DNA of 64,000 bases, taken from contig CM036758.1 in NCBI GenBank assembly GCA_020796225.1, forward strand, positions 71,891,366 to 71,955,365. Reading direction: 5' to 3'. Made by a program: the position numbers and the translations under genes. Of the stretch, positions 10,116-19,568 are shown piece after piece. The notes under the pieces were generated by a model. It searched no databases, was not told where the DNA came from, and saw nothing but the letters and a program-made list of their open reading frames with translations. The first letter of the stretch is position 1, and each line of letters opens with the position of its first letter. The DNA is from Arion vulgaris (lineage: Eukaryota; Mollusca; Gastropoda; Stylommatophora; Arionidae).

Positions 10116-10284
10116 TTTGAGTTATTTCTGGATAGATCTATTTGTTCTCTTCTCTGTCCATGATATAAGATTCTTCTGTAACACTTATATTCAAAAGCAC
10201 ATATAAGTTTTCCACTTCCTTGTTAAATGTCCATGCTCCACACCCATAGTTCATCAACATTATAGTTACATAAATATTTCATTA

Positions 10285-10646
10285 AAATTATAAGTACAGA
10301 AGTAGTTCACTTACATTATGATTACAGAAGTAGTTCACTTACCATTATGATTACAGAAGGTTTACTTACCATTATGATTACAGAAGGTTTACTTACCATT
10401 ATGATTACAGAAGTAGTTCACTTACATTATAATTACAGAAGTAGTTCACTTACATTATAATTACAGAAGTAGTTCACTTACATTATGATTACAGAAGTAG
10501 TTCATTTACCATTATGATTACAGAAGGTTTACTTACCATTATGATTACAGAAGGTTTACTTACCATTATGATTACAGAAGTAGTTCATTTACATTATGAT
10601 TACAGAAGTAGTTCACTTACATTATGATTACAAAAGGTTTACTTAC
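10285..10646 (-). repeat. Minisatellite of 5' splice sites, 27/28-bp unit
   Basis: About 13 units. On the minus strand each reads like 'tctgtaatcataat', then gtaagt, then 'aaacct' or 'gaactact'. Two unit types alternate: one with atggtaagtaaac and one with atgtaagtgaac. The first type is a strong splice-donor consensus. The array starts immediately downstream, on the minus strand, of the candidate exon 10647-11021, whose own end is ...aatcataatg|gtaagt. The exon terminus and its donor have therefore been copied in tandem into the start of the intron. Confidence 0.8.
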
Positions 10647-11021
10647 CATTATGATTATATATAATCCCATCTTTATCAATGTATCTGACAACTGTATCGT
10701 CCCTTTTCACCATGTATCCTTGATCGGCACTTTTAATCCTCCTCCGTGCCCTTGGCACAGGCACTAAGACCTCACCTTCTCCTACATATTGTTCAAAGTT
10801 ATCCTTAACAACACAAACTCTAGTATTTAATTTTGAAACTTTGCTCTTGTTCAGTTTGCCTTTGTCTGAACTGTTTATGACAGAACATCCAAAGCGCTTG
10901 TCAATATCCGCCTTATTCATTTTATGTGAAGACATATTTGCAATATCGTTTTCATTGTTCGTAATTTGATTTCTCCTTTGAGCTGAAGAGATGCTTGTGT
11001 CTGCGTCTATTCGACTACGAT
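10647..11021 (-). CDS. Candidate host-gene exon, unrecognised protein
   Basis: An open minus-strand frame of about 125 codons with balanced, non-repetitive composition. It includes the stretches NEQYVGEG-like 'DNFEQYVGEGEVLVPVPRAR', 'RRIKSADQGYMVKR' and 'TVVRYIDKDGIIYN'. It is bounded on the right by a plausible acceptor (tgaaatctctaacag, last ag at 11022-11023) and on the left by a strong donor (gtaagt at 10641-10646), giving a 375-bp internal exon in phase 2/1. I do not recognise the family. The Lys/Arg-rich middle and absence of a signal peptide suggest a cytosolic or nuclear protein. Neighbouring exons are not visible. The frame could instead be an unrecognised element remnant. Confidence 0.45.
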
Positions 11022-11104
11022 CTGTTAGAGATTTCAAGTAAAACACCCCCAATTTGAAGACATATGAAGATCCCTGGTACTGTATTTCTGCATGCTAGTA
11101 TGGC

Positions 11105-11350
11105 AAGCGTCTGTAGCTTAAGCGTGAGTGAGCTCAATCACAACCCAAACGTGCCTGGTTCAAACTCCGAAAGTCTGGAAGCAAATTTTTTTCCGTGGGA
11201 TTTTTATAAAAGGTAAAAATAGATCTCACCGTTCAGAAAGCAATGGCAAACTACTGAATGTATAAGCGGTGCCTAGAAAATCAACGACTCGTTTACTGTA
11301 GTTGATGGCTACGTCCTGTACAGGATATGCCACGATTTAAGATTTAAACA
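11105..11350 (+). mobile_element. SINE T2 (tRNA-derived)
   Basis: Head 'gcgtctgtagcttaagcgtg' (A-box region) and 'tggttcaaactccg' (B box). The body has 'accgttcagaaagcaatggc' and 'atcaacgactcgtttactgt', and the end is 'atatgccacgattt'. The head resembles a real tRNA more closely in the copy at 17200-17440. Confidence 0.75.
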
Positions 11351-11429
11351 TAAAGTAGTAGGAGTCTATTTAAGGGGCAGTGAGCTCGACCACAGACCAA
11401 GTCTCATTTCCAGTATATAAAGTAATTGA

Positions 11430-11499
11430 GTGATAGAATCAACATCATTGCAACTTCGGTGAGTAACCATGTGTTCTCCAATCTCTTTCTTACACAGAA

Positions 11500-11506
<7 letters not shown>
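11430..11506 (-). mobile_element. SINE T1, 3' part (split by S2)
   Basis: Reverse T1 3' end ('ttcggtgagtaaccatgtg', 'tacacagaaagatctc'). It is interrupted after acagaaagatctc (11494-11506), which is repeated at 11757-11769 on the far side of an S2 insertion. The T1 body continues to about 11845. Confidence 0.8.
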
Positions 11507-11549
<43 letters not shown>

Positions 11550-11756
11550 CGATCGTTTGTACGGCCGTTTTTATCATTCTAATGTGATATATAAACAGCC
11601 TAACACCAAGAACAGGTGTACGTTCACAACCTTCAGTAACATTTGGAGCTCTGGTGCTTATCTTTCGGTGGTGTGTTTGGTTTCAACCAGCGTTTACTGG
11701 GTTCGCTCTCCGTTAGCCTTTTGCTATCCCCAGCCAAACCTGCAAAGCAGCAGGTT
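11507..11756 (-). mobile_element. SINE S2 (GA-tail) nested in T1, with single-copy precursor of the 22-bp repeat
   Basis: Flanked by a perfect 13-bp duplication acagaaagatctc. The TC run on the left is the reverse complement of the GA tail. The body near 11568-11590 contains one copy of 'tcattctaatgtgatatata', the segment that is amplified about 100-fold at 34.2-36.4 kb. The 5' end (right) is the alternative head 'cctgcaaagcagcaggtt' rather than the ggttaccgggg head, so S2 has at least two 5' modules. Confidence 0.85.
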
Positions 11757-11848
11757 ACAGAAAGATCTCAGCTGCAGAGGGTTCCCGGTGTGATTTTGAA
11801 CATATTGAAGATATTTTGTAGGAATTTTATTAAATATATAAAGTAGTT
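11757..11848 (-). mobile_element. SINE T1, remaining part
   Basis: Continuation of the split T1: 'agaaagatctcagctgcag', then 'gattttgaacatattgaaga' and 'ttgtaggaattttat'. The 69-bp array begins directly after it. Confidence 0.7.
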
Positions 11849-13078
11849 AGGACTGGCGATGTGAAAGACTCATACAACTGAAGCTAGATGGTCACTTAGT
11901 AACAGTCAAGTAGTTAGGGCTGGCGAGATATGAAACACTCATACAACTGAAGCTAGATGGTCACTTAGTAACAGTCAAGTAGTTAGGGCTGGCGAGATAT
12001 GAAACACTCATACAACTGAAGCTAGATGGTCACTTAGTAACAGTCAAGTAGTTAGGGCTGGCGAGATATGAAACACTCATACAACAGAAGCTAGATGGTC
12101 ACTTAGTAACAGTCAAGTAGTTAGGACTGGCGAGATATGAAACACTCATACAACTGAAGCTAGATGGTCACTTAGTAACAGTCAAGTAGTTAGGACTGGC
12201 GAGATATGAAACACTCATACAACTGAAGCTAGATGGTCACTTAGTAACAGTCAAGTAGTTAGGACTGGCGAGATATGAAACACTCATACAACTGAAGCTA
12301 GATGGTCACTTAGTAACAGTCAAGTAGTTAGGACTGGCGAGATATGAAACACTCATACAACTGAAGCTAGATGGTCACTTAGTAACAGTCAAGTAGTTAG
12401 GGCTGGCGAGATATGAAACACTCATACAACTGAAGCTAGATGGTCACTTAGTAACAGTCAAGTAGTTAGGGCTGGCGAGATATGAAACACTCATACAACT
12501 GAAGCTAGATGGTCACTTAGTAACAGTCAAGTAGTTAGGGCTGGCGAGATATGAAACACTCATACAACTGAAGCTAGATGGTCACTTAGTAACAGTCAAG
12601 TAGTTAGGGCTGGCGAGATATGAAACACTCATACAACTGAAGCTAGATGGTCACTTAGTAACAGTCAAGTAGTTAGGGCTGGCGAGATATGAAACACTCA
12701 TACAACTGAAGCTAGATGGTCACTTAGTAACAGTCAAGTAGTTAGGGCTGGCGAGATATGAAACACTCATACAACTGAAGCTAGATGGTCACTTAGTAAC
12801 AGTCAAGTAGTTAGGGCTGGCGAGATATGAAACACTCATACAACTGAAGCTAGATGGTCACTTAGTAACAGTCAAGTAGTTAGGGCTGGCGAGATATGAA
12901 ACACTCATACAACTGAAGCTAGATGGTCACTTAGTAACAGTCAAGTAGTTAGGGCTGGCGAGATATGAAACACTCATACAACTGAAGCTAGATGGTCACT
13001 TAGTAACAGTCAAGTAGTTAGGGCTGGCGAGATATGAAACACTCATACAACTGAAGATAGATGGTCACTTAGTAACAG
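11849..13078. repeat. 69-bp minisatellite, about 18 copies
   Basis: Unit begins gtagttagggctggcgagat and continues through 'actcatacaactgaagctag' to 'cacttagtaacagtcaa', 69 bp. Copies are nearly identical. The main variant (ggact versus gggct) occurs in contiguous blocks (the first copy, then about 12122-12350), indicating that blocks of units were duplicated together. Every frame is closed by stops. Confidence 0.95.
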
Positions 13079-13159
13079 CGGACAATTAGACATAGATGGT
13101 TAAGGTATTTATCACAATACTGTATTGTATTGTATTCACCTGTACAGGTATACGTTTCA

Positions 13160-13748
13160 GTTTCAGGTTTAGTGTATCTTGGAGTTACGGAGGATAATTC
13201 AAGAAAGTTTGTCTGTAAATCCCGGTTTGATATTGTGAAGTTACAGAAGATAATTCACAAAGATTTGTTTGCAAATCCTGGTTTGATATCGTGAAGTTAA
13301 AGAAGAAAATCCACGAAGGTTTGTCTGTAAATCCTGGTGTAATATCGTGAAGTTACAGAAGATAATTCACGAAGGTCTGTCTACAAATCCTGGTGTAATA
13401 TCGTGAAGTTACAGAAGATAATTCACGAAGGTCTGTTTACAAATTCTGCTGTGATATCGTGAAGTTACAGAAGATAATTCAGGATGGTTTGTCTATAAAT
13501 CCTGGTGTGATATCGTGAAGTTACAGAAGATAATTCACGAAGGTCTGTCTACAAATCCTGGTGTAATATCGTGAAGTTACAGAAGATAATTCACGAAGGT
13601 CTGTCTACAAATCCTGGTGTAATATCGTGAAGTTACAGAAGATAATTCACGAAGGTCTGTCTACAAATCCTGGTGTGATATCGTGAAGTTACAGAAGATA
13701 ATTCACGAAGGTCTGTCTACAAATCCTGGTGTAATATCGTGAAGTTGA
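13160..13748. repeat. 56-bp minisatellite, about 10 copies
   Basis: Unit 'gaagttacagaagataattc' + 'acgaaggtctgtctacaaat' + 'cctggtgtaatatcgt'. The left copies are more diverged than the right copies, as expected if the array grew at its right side. Confidence 0.93.
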
Positions 13749-13950
13749 TAATATGAACGAAAACTGTAGGAATGAAGAAAGCTCTCAATGTTTCACGAAG
13801 GAAAGTCTCGTCTTAAATATCTAGTTGTTCAAGGCATGAACATTCTGAAGAAAAAACACCATAGAAACGACAATAATGAAGTAATACAAGATACACTTAC
13901 ACACAGAAATGTTACTGATATTCAACATGTCAACATAGGTCATCGATTCT
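13749..13950 (+). other. Short unassigned open stretch
   Basis: An open frame from the ATG at 13788 gives about 60 ordinary residues (start MFHEGKSRLKYLVVQGMNIL) before running into the CTT tail of a SINE, where it becomes poly-Ser/Leu. It is not recognised. The initial residues overlap sequence similar to the preceding 56-bp repeat, so coding status is doubtful. Confidence 0.2.
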
Positions 13951-13954
13951 GTTA

Positions 13955-14305
13955 TCTCTTTTCTTCTTCTTCTTCTTCTTCTTCTTCTTTTCTTCTTCTT
14001 CTTCTTCTTCTTTTTCTTCTTCTTCTTCTTCTTCTTCTTCTTTTCTTTTCTTCGAACGCTTCATATTGATCACTTGTTAACCACTCTGTGTGATTTGTAT
14101 GTGATCTGAGCCTAAGAGTGATTGTACATTGTGTCAGTTATGCGCCTACAAGTAGGCCAGCACATCCTATTTCTCCGCTGCTTTTTATTTAAAAGGGAAG
14201 CAACCCTAGGGTCTACATCAGTCGCCTCTTACGACATGCATTGTAGGTTGCAGTGGTACTATTCTTTGCTTCTCTTGAGGGCCCCGGCACTACACGGGTG
14301 TGAAC
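13955..14305 (-). mobile_element. SINE S1 with long CTT (GAA) tail
   Basis: Reverse S1. The tail is about 95 bp of ctt repeats (13958-14052). It is followed by 'tgatcacttgttaaccactc', the body, the core agtcgcctcttacgacatgc and the head 'gagggccccggcactacac'. This is one of the longest S1 tails in the window. Confidence 0.85.
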
Positions 14306-14888
14306 AATTTTGTTAGTTAATATACAAACATTTTGGAAGACATTCGGATGTGTCTGTTCTACATGCCGTAGTGGCTTAACTGGGGCGCAGCATACTCACG
14401 TTCTGGGTGTCAACCCACAGATCACAAAGAGTGGTAAGAAAGGTTTGATAAGCACGAAAGAAAGTAATAAACAAATAACACACATGTAGTCATCAAAGAG
14501 AATGAAGCACAACACAGGAAAAAACAACGCCCAAACGCTCACAGTCCGCACTTTACGCAGGAAAACCCTACAGATGTTCCCGAAGAAAGGGGAGAGCATC
14601 AAAGGAATACTAATGGTCCATGAACGTGTTAAAGGGCCCTCATCAAACACACAGGACAACACAATTTACTATGCATAAAATGACAAACTTTCTTCAGGAA
14701 AATAATAAGAAAATCACCAGACAGTGACGACAAAACTAATGAAATGTTAATAGAACTGGGAAGAAAAGCATAAAAAAAGGTTACTAGAGCTCTTTAACTG
14801 CAGCTGAAAAAATCCATTTACATTAAATAATGAAATAATCTATACTGATACCGATACAAAGGACAGGAAATGGCCCAACAGACACTTG
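14306..14888. other. Mostly unassigned, with a tRNA-like SINE trace
   Basis: At 14368-14420 the sequence 'gtagtggcttaactgggg' followed by 'tctgggtgtcaaccc' resembles A and B boxes of a decayed tRNA-derived head. The remainder may be the degraded upstream part of the RT fragment that becomes readable at about 14889. No gene is supported. Confidence 0.35.
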
Positions 14889-15191
14889 CATGCAACTACA
14901 GGCCCATAAGTCTACTGAGCTGCGTAGGAAAATTGCAGGAGCGTATGATCAACACCAGACTAATGTGGCACCACGAAGAGATGGGCATATTACTTCCCAA
15001 ACAAGTGGTTGTCAATGTGCAGAAGATCGAGTAACATACCATCCTCCAAGAGATCAAGGATGATTTCCAAGAGTAAAGGCACACGCTAGCAGAATGGGTA
15101 GATCTGGAGAAGAATTGAGATGAGGACAAAGTGGGCTTAAAGCTAAGTTACGCAGAAATCAAGTAACATGTAAAATGTATTTATGGATATC
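14889..15191 (+). pseudogene. Jockey-like RT, finger-domain fragment (left half)
   Basis: Reads CNYRPISLLSCVGKLQERMI, then NTRLMWHHEEMGILLPKQVV, the highly conserved YRPISLLS...KLLERMI motif that opens the RT domain of jockey-type non-LTR elements. Stops are present after KIE. A hAT MITE interrupts the frame at 15192 and the RT continues at 15353. Confidence 0.8.
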
Positions 15192-15352
15192 CAGTGGCGG
15201 CTAGTAAACGTTTTTGTTGGTGGGGCCATTTATTTCCGGATAAATCATGATTTTTGGTTGCTATATTTTAATTTCTAAAATAATAAATACACGTTATACA
15301 TTATTTTTGGTGGGGCCTGGCCCCAGTGGCCCTTAATGACGAGCAGCCACTG
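15192..15352 (-). mobile_element. hAT-type MITE copy 2, inserted in RT
   Basis: A 161-bp element with inverted ends cagtggcggct...agcagccactg and a perfect 8-bp duplication tggatatc (15184-15191, 15353-15360). Opposite orientation to copy 1. Removing it restores continuity of the surrounding RT-like frame, so it post-dates the RT fragment. Confidence 0.92.
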
Positions 15353-15543
15353 TGGATATCTCAGTACCTTAAAAAAGAAACTGAAAAAGTCAAATTGCAA
15401 GAGAACACCAGCTGGAAGACAACACTAGAACAAGGAGTTCCTCACGAGGGAGTACTTCACAAGGAGTTTCTCACGAGGAGTACTTCAAAGGAGTTTCTCA
15501 CGAGGGAGTACTGTCACAAACACTTGTTCTAAATTACATCACC
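15353..15543 (+). pseudogene. Jockey-like RT fragment (right half)
   Basis: Continues the RT: ISQYLKKETEKVKLQENTSW, then KTTLEQGVPHEGVLHKEF, matching the WI..YL..R...V......S....L..GVPQGSVLSP motif of RT domains. A small tandem duplication (tcacgagg-type, 15440-15510) replaces the PTLF segment. NYITDIA follows (cf. YINDI). The catalytic YADD region is lost where SINE S2 begins. Confidence 0.75.
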
Positions 15544-15544
15544 G

Positions 15545-15795
15545 ACATTGCCAGAGTGGTTACCGGGGCCCAAATTTGGAGTGTAAAAATAGAACCACTG
15601 TTACGTGCCACGCATGTCGTAAGAGGCGTCTAAGGAGGTTTGGCTGAAATCGGATGCACGTGTTCTAAACGTGTAGAAACCTTTGCGTTTAGGGCCTACC
15701 AAACCAATGTGCAACGTATACACGTTCTTGGCAAATATTAAACATATCACAAAGAGTGATTAAAATTGGTGGTAAAGAACGAACGCAAAGAAGAA
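15545..15795 (+). mobile_element. SINE S2 (AAG-tail variant)
   Basis: Head gtggttaccggggcccaaat, core tcgtaagaggcgtct, variant body ('cacgtgttctaaacgtgtag', 'aaaccaatgtgcaacgtata') and a short aagaagaag tail. It is the same subtype as 106-337 and different downstream of the core from the GA-tail subtype. Confidence 0.8.
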
Positions 15796-15829
15796 GATCA
15801 ACGACATAACGCTCACGGGGTGGTCAAAA

Positions 15830-16092
15830 TATCGATTGAAAGACACACGAATATACAACATCCGATGGCAGGACAATATAGAAATCCTGGACAGTGTCAG
15901 CAGGCGGAACAGACATCAGAGCATATCTTGCAAGACTGTTCTTTCCTGGGTGTGCTGAGAAGCAGCATGTGGTCACACCCAGTCGACCTGAAAACTAAGC
16001 TTTGGGGAAACCTGACAGATCTGAAGATGACTGCCCAGTTTGTGGTCCACAGTAAATTAAGCGCATGACCAGAGATCGCTGAAGAAGAAGAA
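15830..16092 (+). pseudogene. Non-LTR retrotransposon 3' fragment (family G)
   Basis: Frame encodes CQQAEQTSEHILQDCSFLGV, then RSSMWSHPVDLKTKLWGNLTD and FVVHSKLSA, followed by a GAA tail. The C-x(9)-H-x(4)-C pattern (the 'EHILQDC' motif) follows the RNase H region in jockey-like elements. The upstream part (RHTNIQHPMAGQ) does not match the other family G copies, so the 5' portion is chimeric. Confidence 0.75.
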
Positions 16093-16094
16093 GA

Positions 16095-16600
16095 AATCCT
16101 GGAAAGTGCTGGCTACTATGACCTTGTCAAATCAGCGGCGTCTGAGATGGCTGGGACGCGTGTGCCGTATGAGCGATGATAGAATTCCAAAGAACATTCT
16201 ATATGGTCAACTCGCATCTGGTGCTAGCCAGCATGGGCGCCCATAATTACGCTTCATTGTCACATGCAAGCGTGATCTAACTTCATGCGGCATAGACAAA
16301 GAACACTGGGAGCGGCTGGCCAAAGACAGGCAAGCATGGCGAGCAGAAGTGAGGGGTGACTCAAAAAGAAAAGGAAAAAAAACACCATCACATATGGAGA
16401 CAAAAGACAACGCAGAGGACAAAGAGAACATCCTATGTATCATCTCGTCTCCAGTTTCACCTGCAGCAACTGTGGCAAGGATTGTCACTCCAGAATAGAC
16501 CATTACAGTCACAAGAAACGTTGTAATTCAGCAAAGAACAAACCACGTTATGCAAAACCTATTGTCCGCTGATACAAAGAGGCCAACAATTATATTTATT
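16095..16600 (+). pseudogene. Non-LTR RT C-terminus with terminal zinc finger (family F)
   Basis: Successive frames give RRLRWLGRVCRMSDDRIPKN, ILYGQLASGASQHGRP, CKRDLTSCGIDKEHWERLAK, then SSFTCSNCGKDCHSRIDHYS-HKKRC, a Cys-x2-Cys-x3-Cys-His...His zinc-finger-like tail. Stops and at least two frameshifts are present. Sister copies are at 20945-21215, 32341-32970 and 60150-60830. Confidence 0.8.
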
Positions 16601-16829
16601 TTAAATAATAAACAGTTTAGACTTGCTTGAGGCGTAGTAAACAAAAATAATGGTCATCATAATCCTATTCATAGTTTATTTTTAAATTTAAACTTGACCC
16701 AAATGTCACAACTTATCCTATTTTTAGATACTGATTTCGCTACAAATGAAGCCTGTAATCTGTGTTGTCGTAAAATAAATAGTACTGGGTCACTTTACAA
16801 ACAACAGCACAACGATAATAATGATAGTT

Positions 16830-17044
16830 ATTCTTTTTCTTCTTCTGTTTTTTCTCTAGTCCTGTTTTGCATCACAGTTAGGATAAAAAGAGATTTCTAG
16901 AATGACTTTATCTGGCTGCTTCATAAATATTTTTTTTTGCCACCTGCTATTTCTGAGGTTGATCTTTTACGTGGACTGCCTTTTACTTTGTATTTACTGT
17001 ACATATATCATTGCTCTTTGAGGTGCACTTTGTAATCTGCTTAT
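16830..17044 (-). pseudogene. Family A RT 3' fragment, left part
   Basis: Minus-strand equivalent of the family A 3' end ('agaaatctctttttatcct' region). The fragment breaks at 17044 where a TTAA-bounded insertion begins, and resumes at 17619 ('gtgaccgaactatttaattt'), lining up with the unbroken copy at 7120-7505. Confidence 0.7.
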
Positions 17045-17618
17045 TTAACTCTTTTTACGCTTTTCGTCGCACACTGCGCCACGGCGGAAGTCCGTTGAAC
17101 GTCATTAGCCGCACACTACGCCATAGAGTTGCTTCCCTTATAAGAAGTCTTTTTAGTTTTACTTATACTACTTTTTAACCTTGTTATTCTATTAGGTTGG
17201 CGTCTGTGGCTTAGGGGATAGTGACTCGGTCTATTAACCCCGACGTTCTGAGTTCGAATCACGCTGCGTTTGATTCCAAATTGTTTCGCGTGGATTTTTA
17301 CAAAAGGACGATGGCACCACCCATTCAGAAAGCAATGACAAACTACTGAACGTAATAATGCATAGAAAATCACAAACAGCGTTAAAAGCTGGGGGTTGAT
17401 TCGCAAAGTCCTGTAAAGGATATGCAAATAACTTTTAAAAATTCTATTAGGTTGTCCAGTTTTCTTCAATTTAGTATATAATAATATATATATTTAATTA
17501 TTGACGAGTAGTTGGGATTGTTGTTGTTTTTTTTTGTTTGTTTTTTTTGTTTGTTTTAATCCTCTCATGAATTAACTGTTTAAAAATTGAGGAAATAACT
17601 CGGCGTGGAAAGAGTTAA
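17045..17618. mobile_element. piggyBac-like TTAA element carrying a SINE
   Basis: Starts ttaactctttttacgc and ends gcgtggaaagagttaa, imperfect inverted ends with TTAA at both extremes. It interrupts the family A RT. TTAA ends followed by a CTCTTT-type repeat resemble piggyBac-like non-autonomous elements, but the uninterrupted relative at 7345 lacks a TTAA at the site, so classification is provisional. A T2 SINE was later inserted at 17200-17440. Confidence 0.5.
17200..17440 (+). mobile_element. SINE T2, full length with 14-bp TSD
   Basis: Perfect 14-bp duplication attctattaggttg at 17186-17199 and 17441-17454. The head has tggcttaggggatag (A box) and gagttcgaatcacgc (B box) at tRNA-like spacing. 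The 3' end is 'aataacttttaaaa'. This is the best-preserved T2 copy and defines its length as 241 bp. Confidence 0.92.
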
Positions 17619-17795
17619 GTGACCGAACTATTTAATTTTTTTTTCTTGATGAAGTTTAGTACTGATGTTGTACCACTTTTTCCTAATATCTTTATTTCTA
17701 AACCGGTCTCTTCTTGATATTCCCATCACTCTACGTAATCACTTCATCTCTGTCGTGACTAGTTTTCTTCTATCATCAGGTGTCAGCGTCCAACC
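17619..17795 (-). pseudogene. Family A RT fragment, right part
   Basis: Continues the 16830-17044 fragment: on the minus strand 'ctagtcacgacagagatgaa' (a TTEMKCLR equivalent), then the MGISRRDR-like and VLNFIK-like regions, with stops. Confidence 0.7.
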
Positions 17796-17802
17796 AGGAA
17801 GT

Positions 17803-18222
17803 ACATTGATTGAACCATTATCATTGCACTTCGGTGAGTAGCCATGTGTGCTCCAATCTCTTTATGACACCGGAAGATTTCAGCTGCAGTGCACGAACTC
17901 CGTAGCACCAGCGAGGGTCTCCGATTTAATTTAGAAGATGGTGAACATATTTTTGTAGAAATTGTAATTTTAATCTTTTCTAATGAATTTTGCCCTGGTT
18001 GCGGCTTTCCAGCCTGCTCTTCTCGATTTTTGAACTGCCAAGGGTTCTTTTACGTGCTCAAATTGAACACGGGACCTACGTTTTATCGTCCGTCTCCGAT
18101 AGGACTAGGAACTCGATCAGGGATCTCTAGAATAGATGTCCAGATAGCTCCACGGAGGAGCGAACCTGGTACCTTTGGCCCGAGAGACAAGTACCTAACA
18201 TCTACGCCATAGAGACCACAAG
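17803..18222 (-). mobile_element. SINE T1, near full length
   Basis: Reverse T1 with the short tail at left ('attgattgaac') and a tRNA-like head at right. On the minus strand: A box tggcgtagatgttaggtac and B box ggttcgctcct. The body is colinear with 6000-6425. Confidence 0.8.
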
Positions 18223-18489
18223 TTAGTACGAAATCTTAATGGACCAGAGAAAAAGTCATGTTTTTACAAGCCATTTGTTTTTAGAATTAAAAAACGCCAT
18301 TTAATGGGACTCTTGGTAAAAATGCGTCCAACCCAAAGTCGCATAGTGTGGTGTTTGGTCCACAATGAGTTAAAGCAGTTCTGCAGTAATCGTAAACAAT
18401 AGCGGGAGCCAGTATATCGACTCTGAAGACAAAATGCTTCAATGATATTGAAAGAATCGATTCTCAATTACAGAACTACTTTTTCATTC

Positions 18490-18880
18490 GTTCTTCTTCT
18501 TCAGCAATCTCTGGTCATGCGCTTAATTTACTGTGTACCACAAACTGGGTTGTCAGCTTCAGGTCTGTCAGGTTTCCTTCTTCAGCAATCTCTGGTCATG
18601 CTCTTAATTTACTGTGTACCACAAACTGGGTTGTCAGCTTCAGGTCTGTCAGGTTTTCTTCTTCAGCAATCTCTGGTCATGCACTTAATTTACTGTGTAC
18701 CACACACTGGGTTGTCAGCTTCAGGTCTGTCAGGTTTCCCCAAAGCCTAGTTTTCAGGGACCACATGTTGCTTCTCAGCTCACCCAGGAGAGCACAGTCG
18801 TGCAGGATATATATGCTCCGGTGTCTGTTCCGCCTGCTGACACTGGCAGAGAGCTGTTTGCCGACGTTTAGATACAAAAG
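18490..18880 (-). pseudogene. Family G 3' end with an 81-bp terminal triplication
   Basis: On the minus strand a frame with CQQAEQTPEHIY (18810 region), SPGELRSNMWSLKTRLWGNL and FVVHSKLSA is followed by a GAA tail. The last 81 bp, including the stop and part of the tail, is present three times head to tail (about 18500-18740). Because 81 is divisible by three, a spurious long frame runs on the opposite strand. Confidence 0.8.
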
Positions 18881-18884
18881 ACTT

Positions 18885-19055
18885 TATCAAGTATAGGATA
18901 CTGTCGTTACTGTCTGTAGTAACACTTCTTAGTGCGGTATAGGATACTGTCGTTACTGTCTGTAGTAACACTTCTTAGGGCGATATAGGATACTGTCGTT
19001 ACTGTCTGTAGTAACACTTCTTAGTGCGGTGTAGGATACTTGGGACGAGAGCCTG
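18885..19055. repeat. 46-bp tandem repeat, about 3.5 copies
   Basis: Unit 'gtataggatactgtcgttac' + 'tgtctgtagtaacacttctt' + 'agtgcg'. Each unit contains an inverted repeat gttact...agtaac. Confidence 0.85.
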
Positions 19056-19059
19056 ATGA

Positions 19060-19215
19060 ATGTAATGGCCGCATGGCTAGTGCAGTCGCTGCGTAGCTGT
19101 TCGGGTTAGGATTATTCCTGTATGCCCACAACAGTAAAAATCCTTGGCCTTACTGTGAATTGAACATGGATCTCCAGCATGGGTGCTGCGCTCTATTCAT
19201 TTGGCCACACTATAG
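19060..19215 (-). mobile_element. Decayed tRNA-like SINE head
   Basis: On the minus strand 'tggccaaatgaatagagcgc' (A-box-like) and 'ccatgttcaattcacagtaa' (B-box-like) sit about 45 bp apart. It is not clearly related to T1-T6. Confidence 0.4.
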
Positions 19216-19314
19216 GATACAATATTTCCTCAAAAAAATGTGTAAACGATGTCACGGCAGCGTTAAAAAGGTAGCTATGCATAAAACCGCTGACATAGAA
19301 TATTTGCTTCATCT

Positions 19315-19568
19315 TCTTTGAAAGCGCGATATTGACCACTTGCTAACCACTCTTTGTGATATGTAACGTTATCTGAGCCTAAGAGTAATTTATTCGCTGT
19401 ACTAGTTATGCACCTACAAGTAGGCCAGCACATCCGATTTCTGCGACGCCTTTTGTTTACTAGGTAGCCTCCTAGGCCCCTACCTTACCTCTTACGACAT
19501 GCCTTGTAGGTCTCAGTATTACTATTCTTTGCTCCCCTTGAGAGCCTCGGCAACACACAGGCGTTATC
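19315..19568 (-). mobile_element. SINE S1
   Basis: Reverse S1: 'cttctttgaaagcgcgatat', body, a partly eroded core (taccttacctcttacgacatgc) and the head 'gagcctcggcaacacacag'. The sequence acaggcgttatc at its head is the target of the following S2 insertion. Confidence 0.82.

Noticed and set aside
11849..13078. Telomere-like repeat because of ttaggg in each unit
   Set aside because: ttaggg occurs once per 69-bp unit within unique sequence, not as tandem TTAGGG.
17200..17275. tRNA gene
   Set aside because: A and B boxes are present, but there is no closing acceptor stem, and the block is the head of a SINE bounded by a 14-bp target duplication. The same applies to 6890, 36726, 41500, 45340, 46650, 53634 and 61958.
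17889..18212. 107-codon plus-strand frame
   Set aside because: Antisense of a T1 SINE; other T1 copies do not keep it open.
18442..18750. 102-codon plus-strand protein with three internal repeats
   Set aside because: Antisense of a triplicated retrotransposon 3' end. The unit is 81 bp, so the frame persists trivially.
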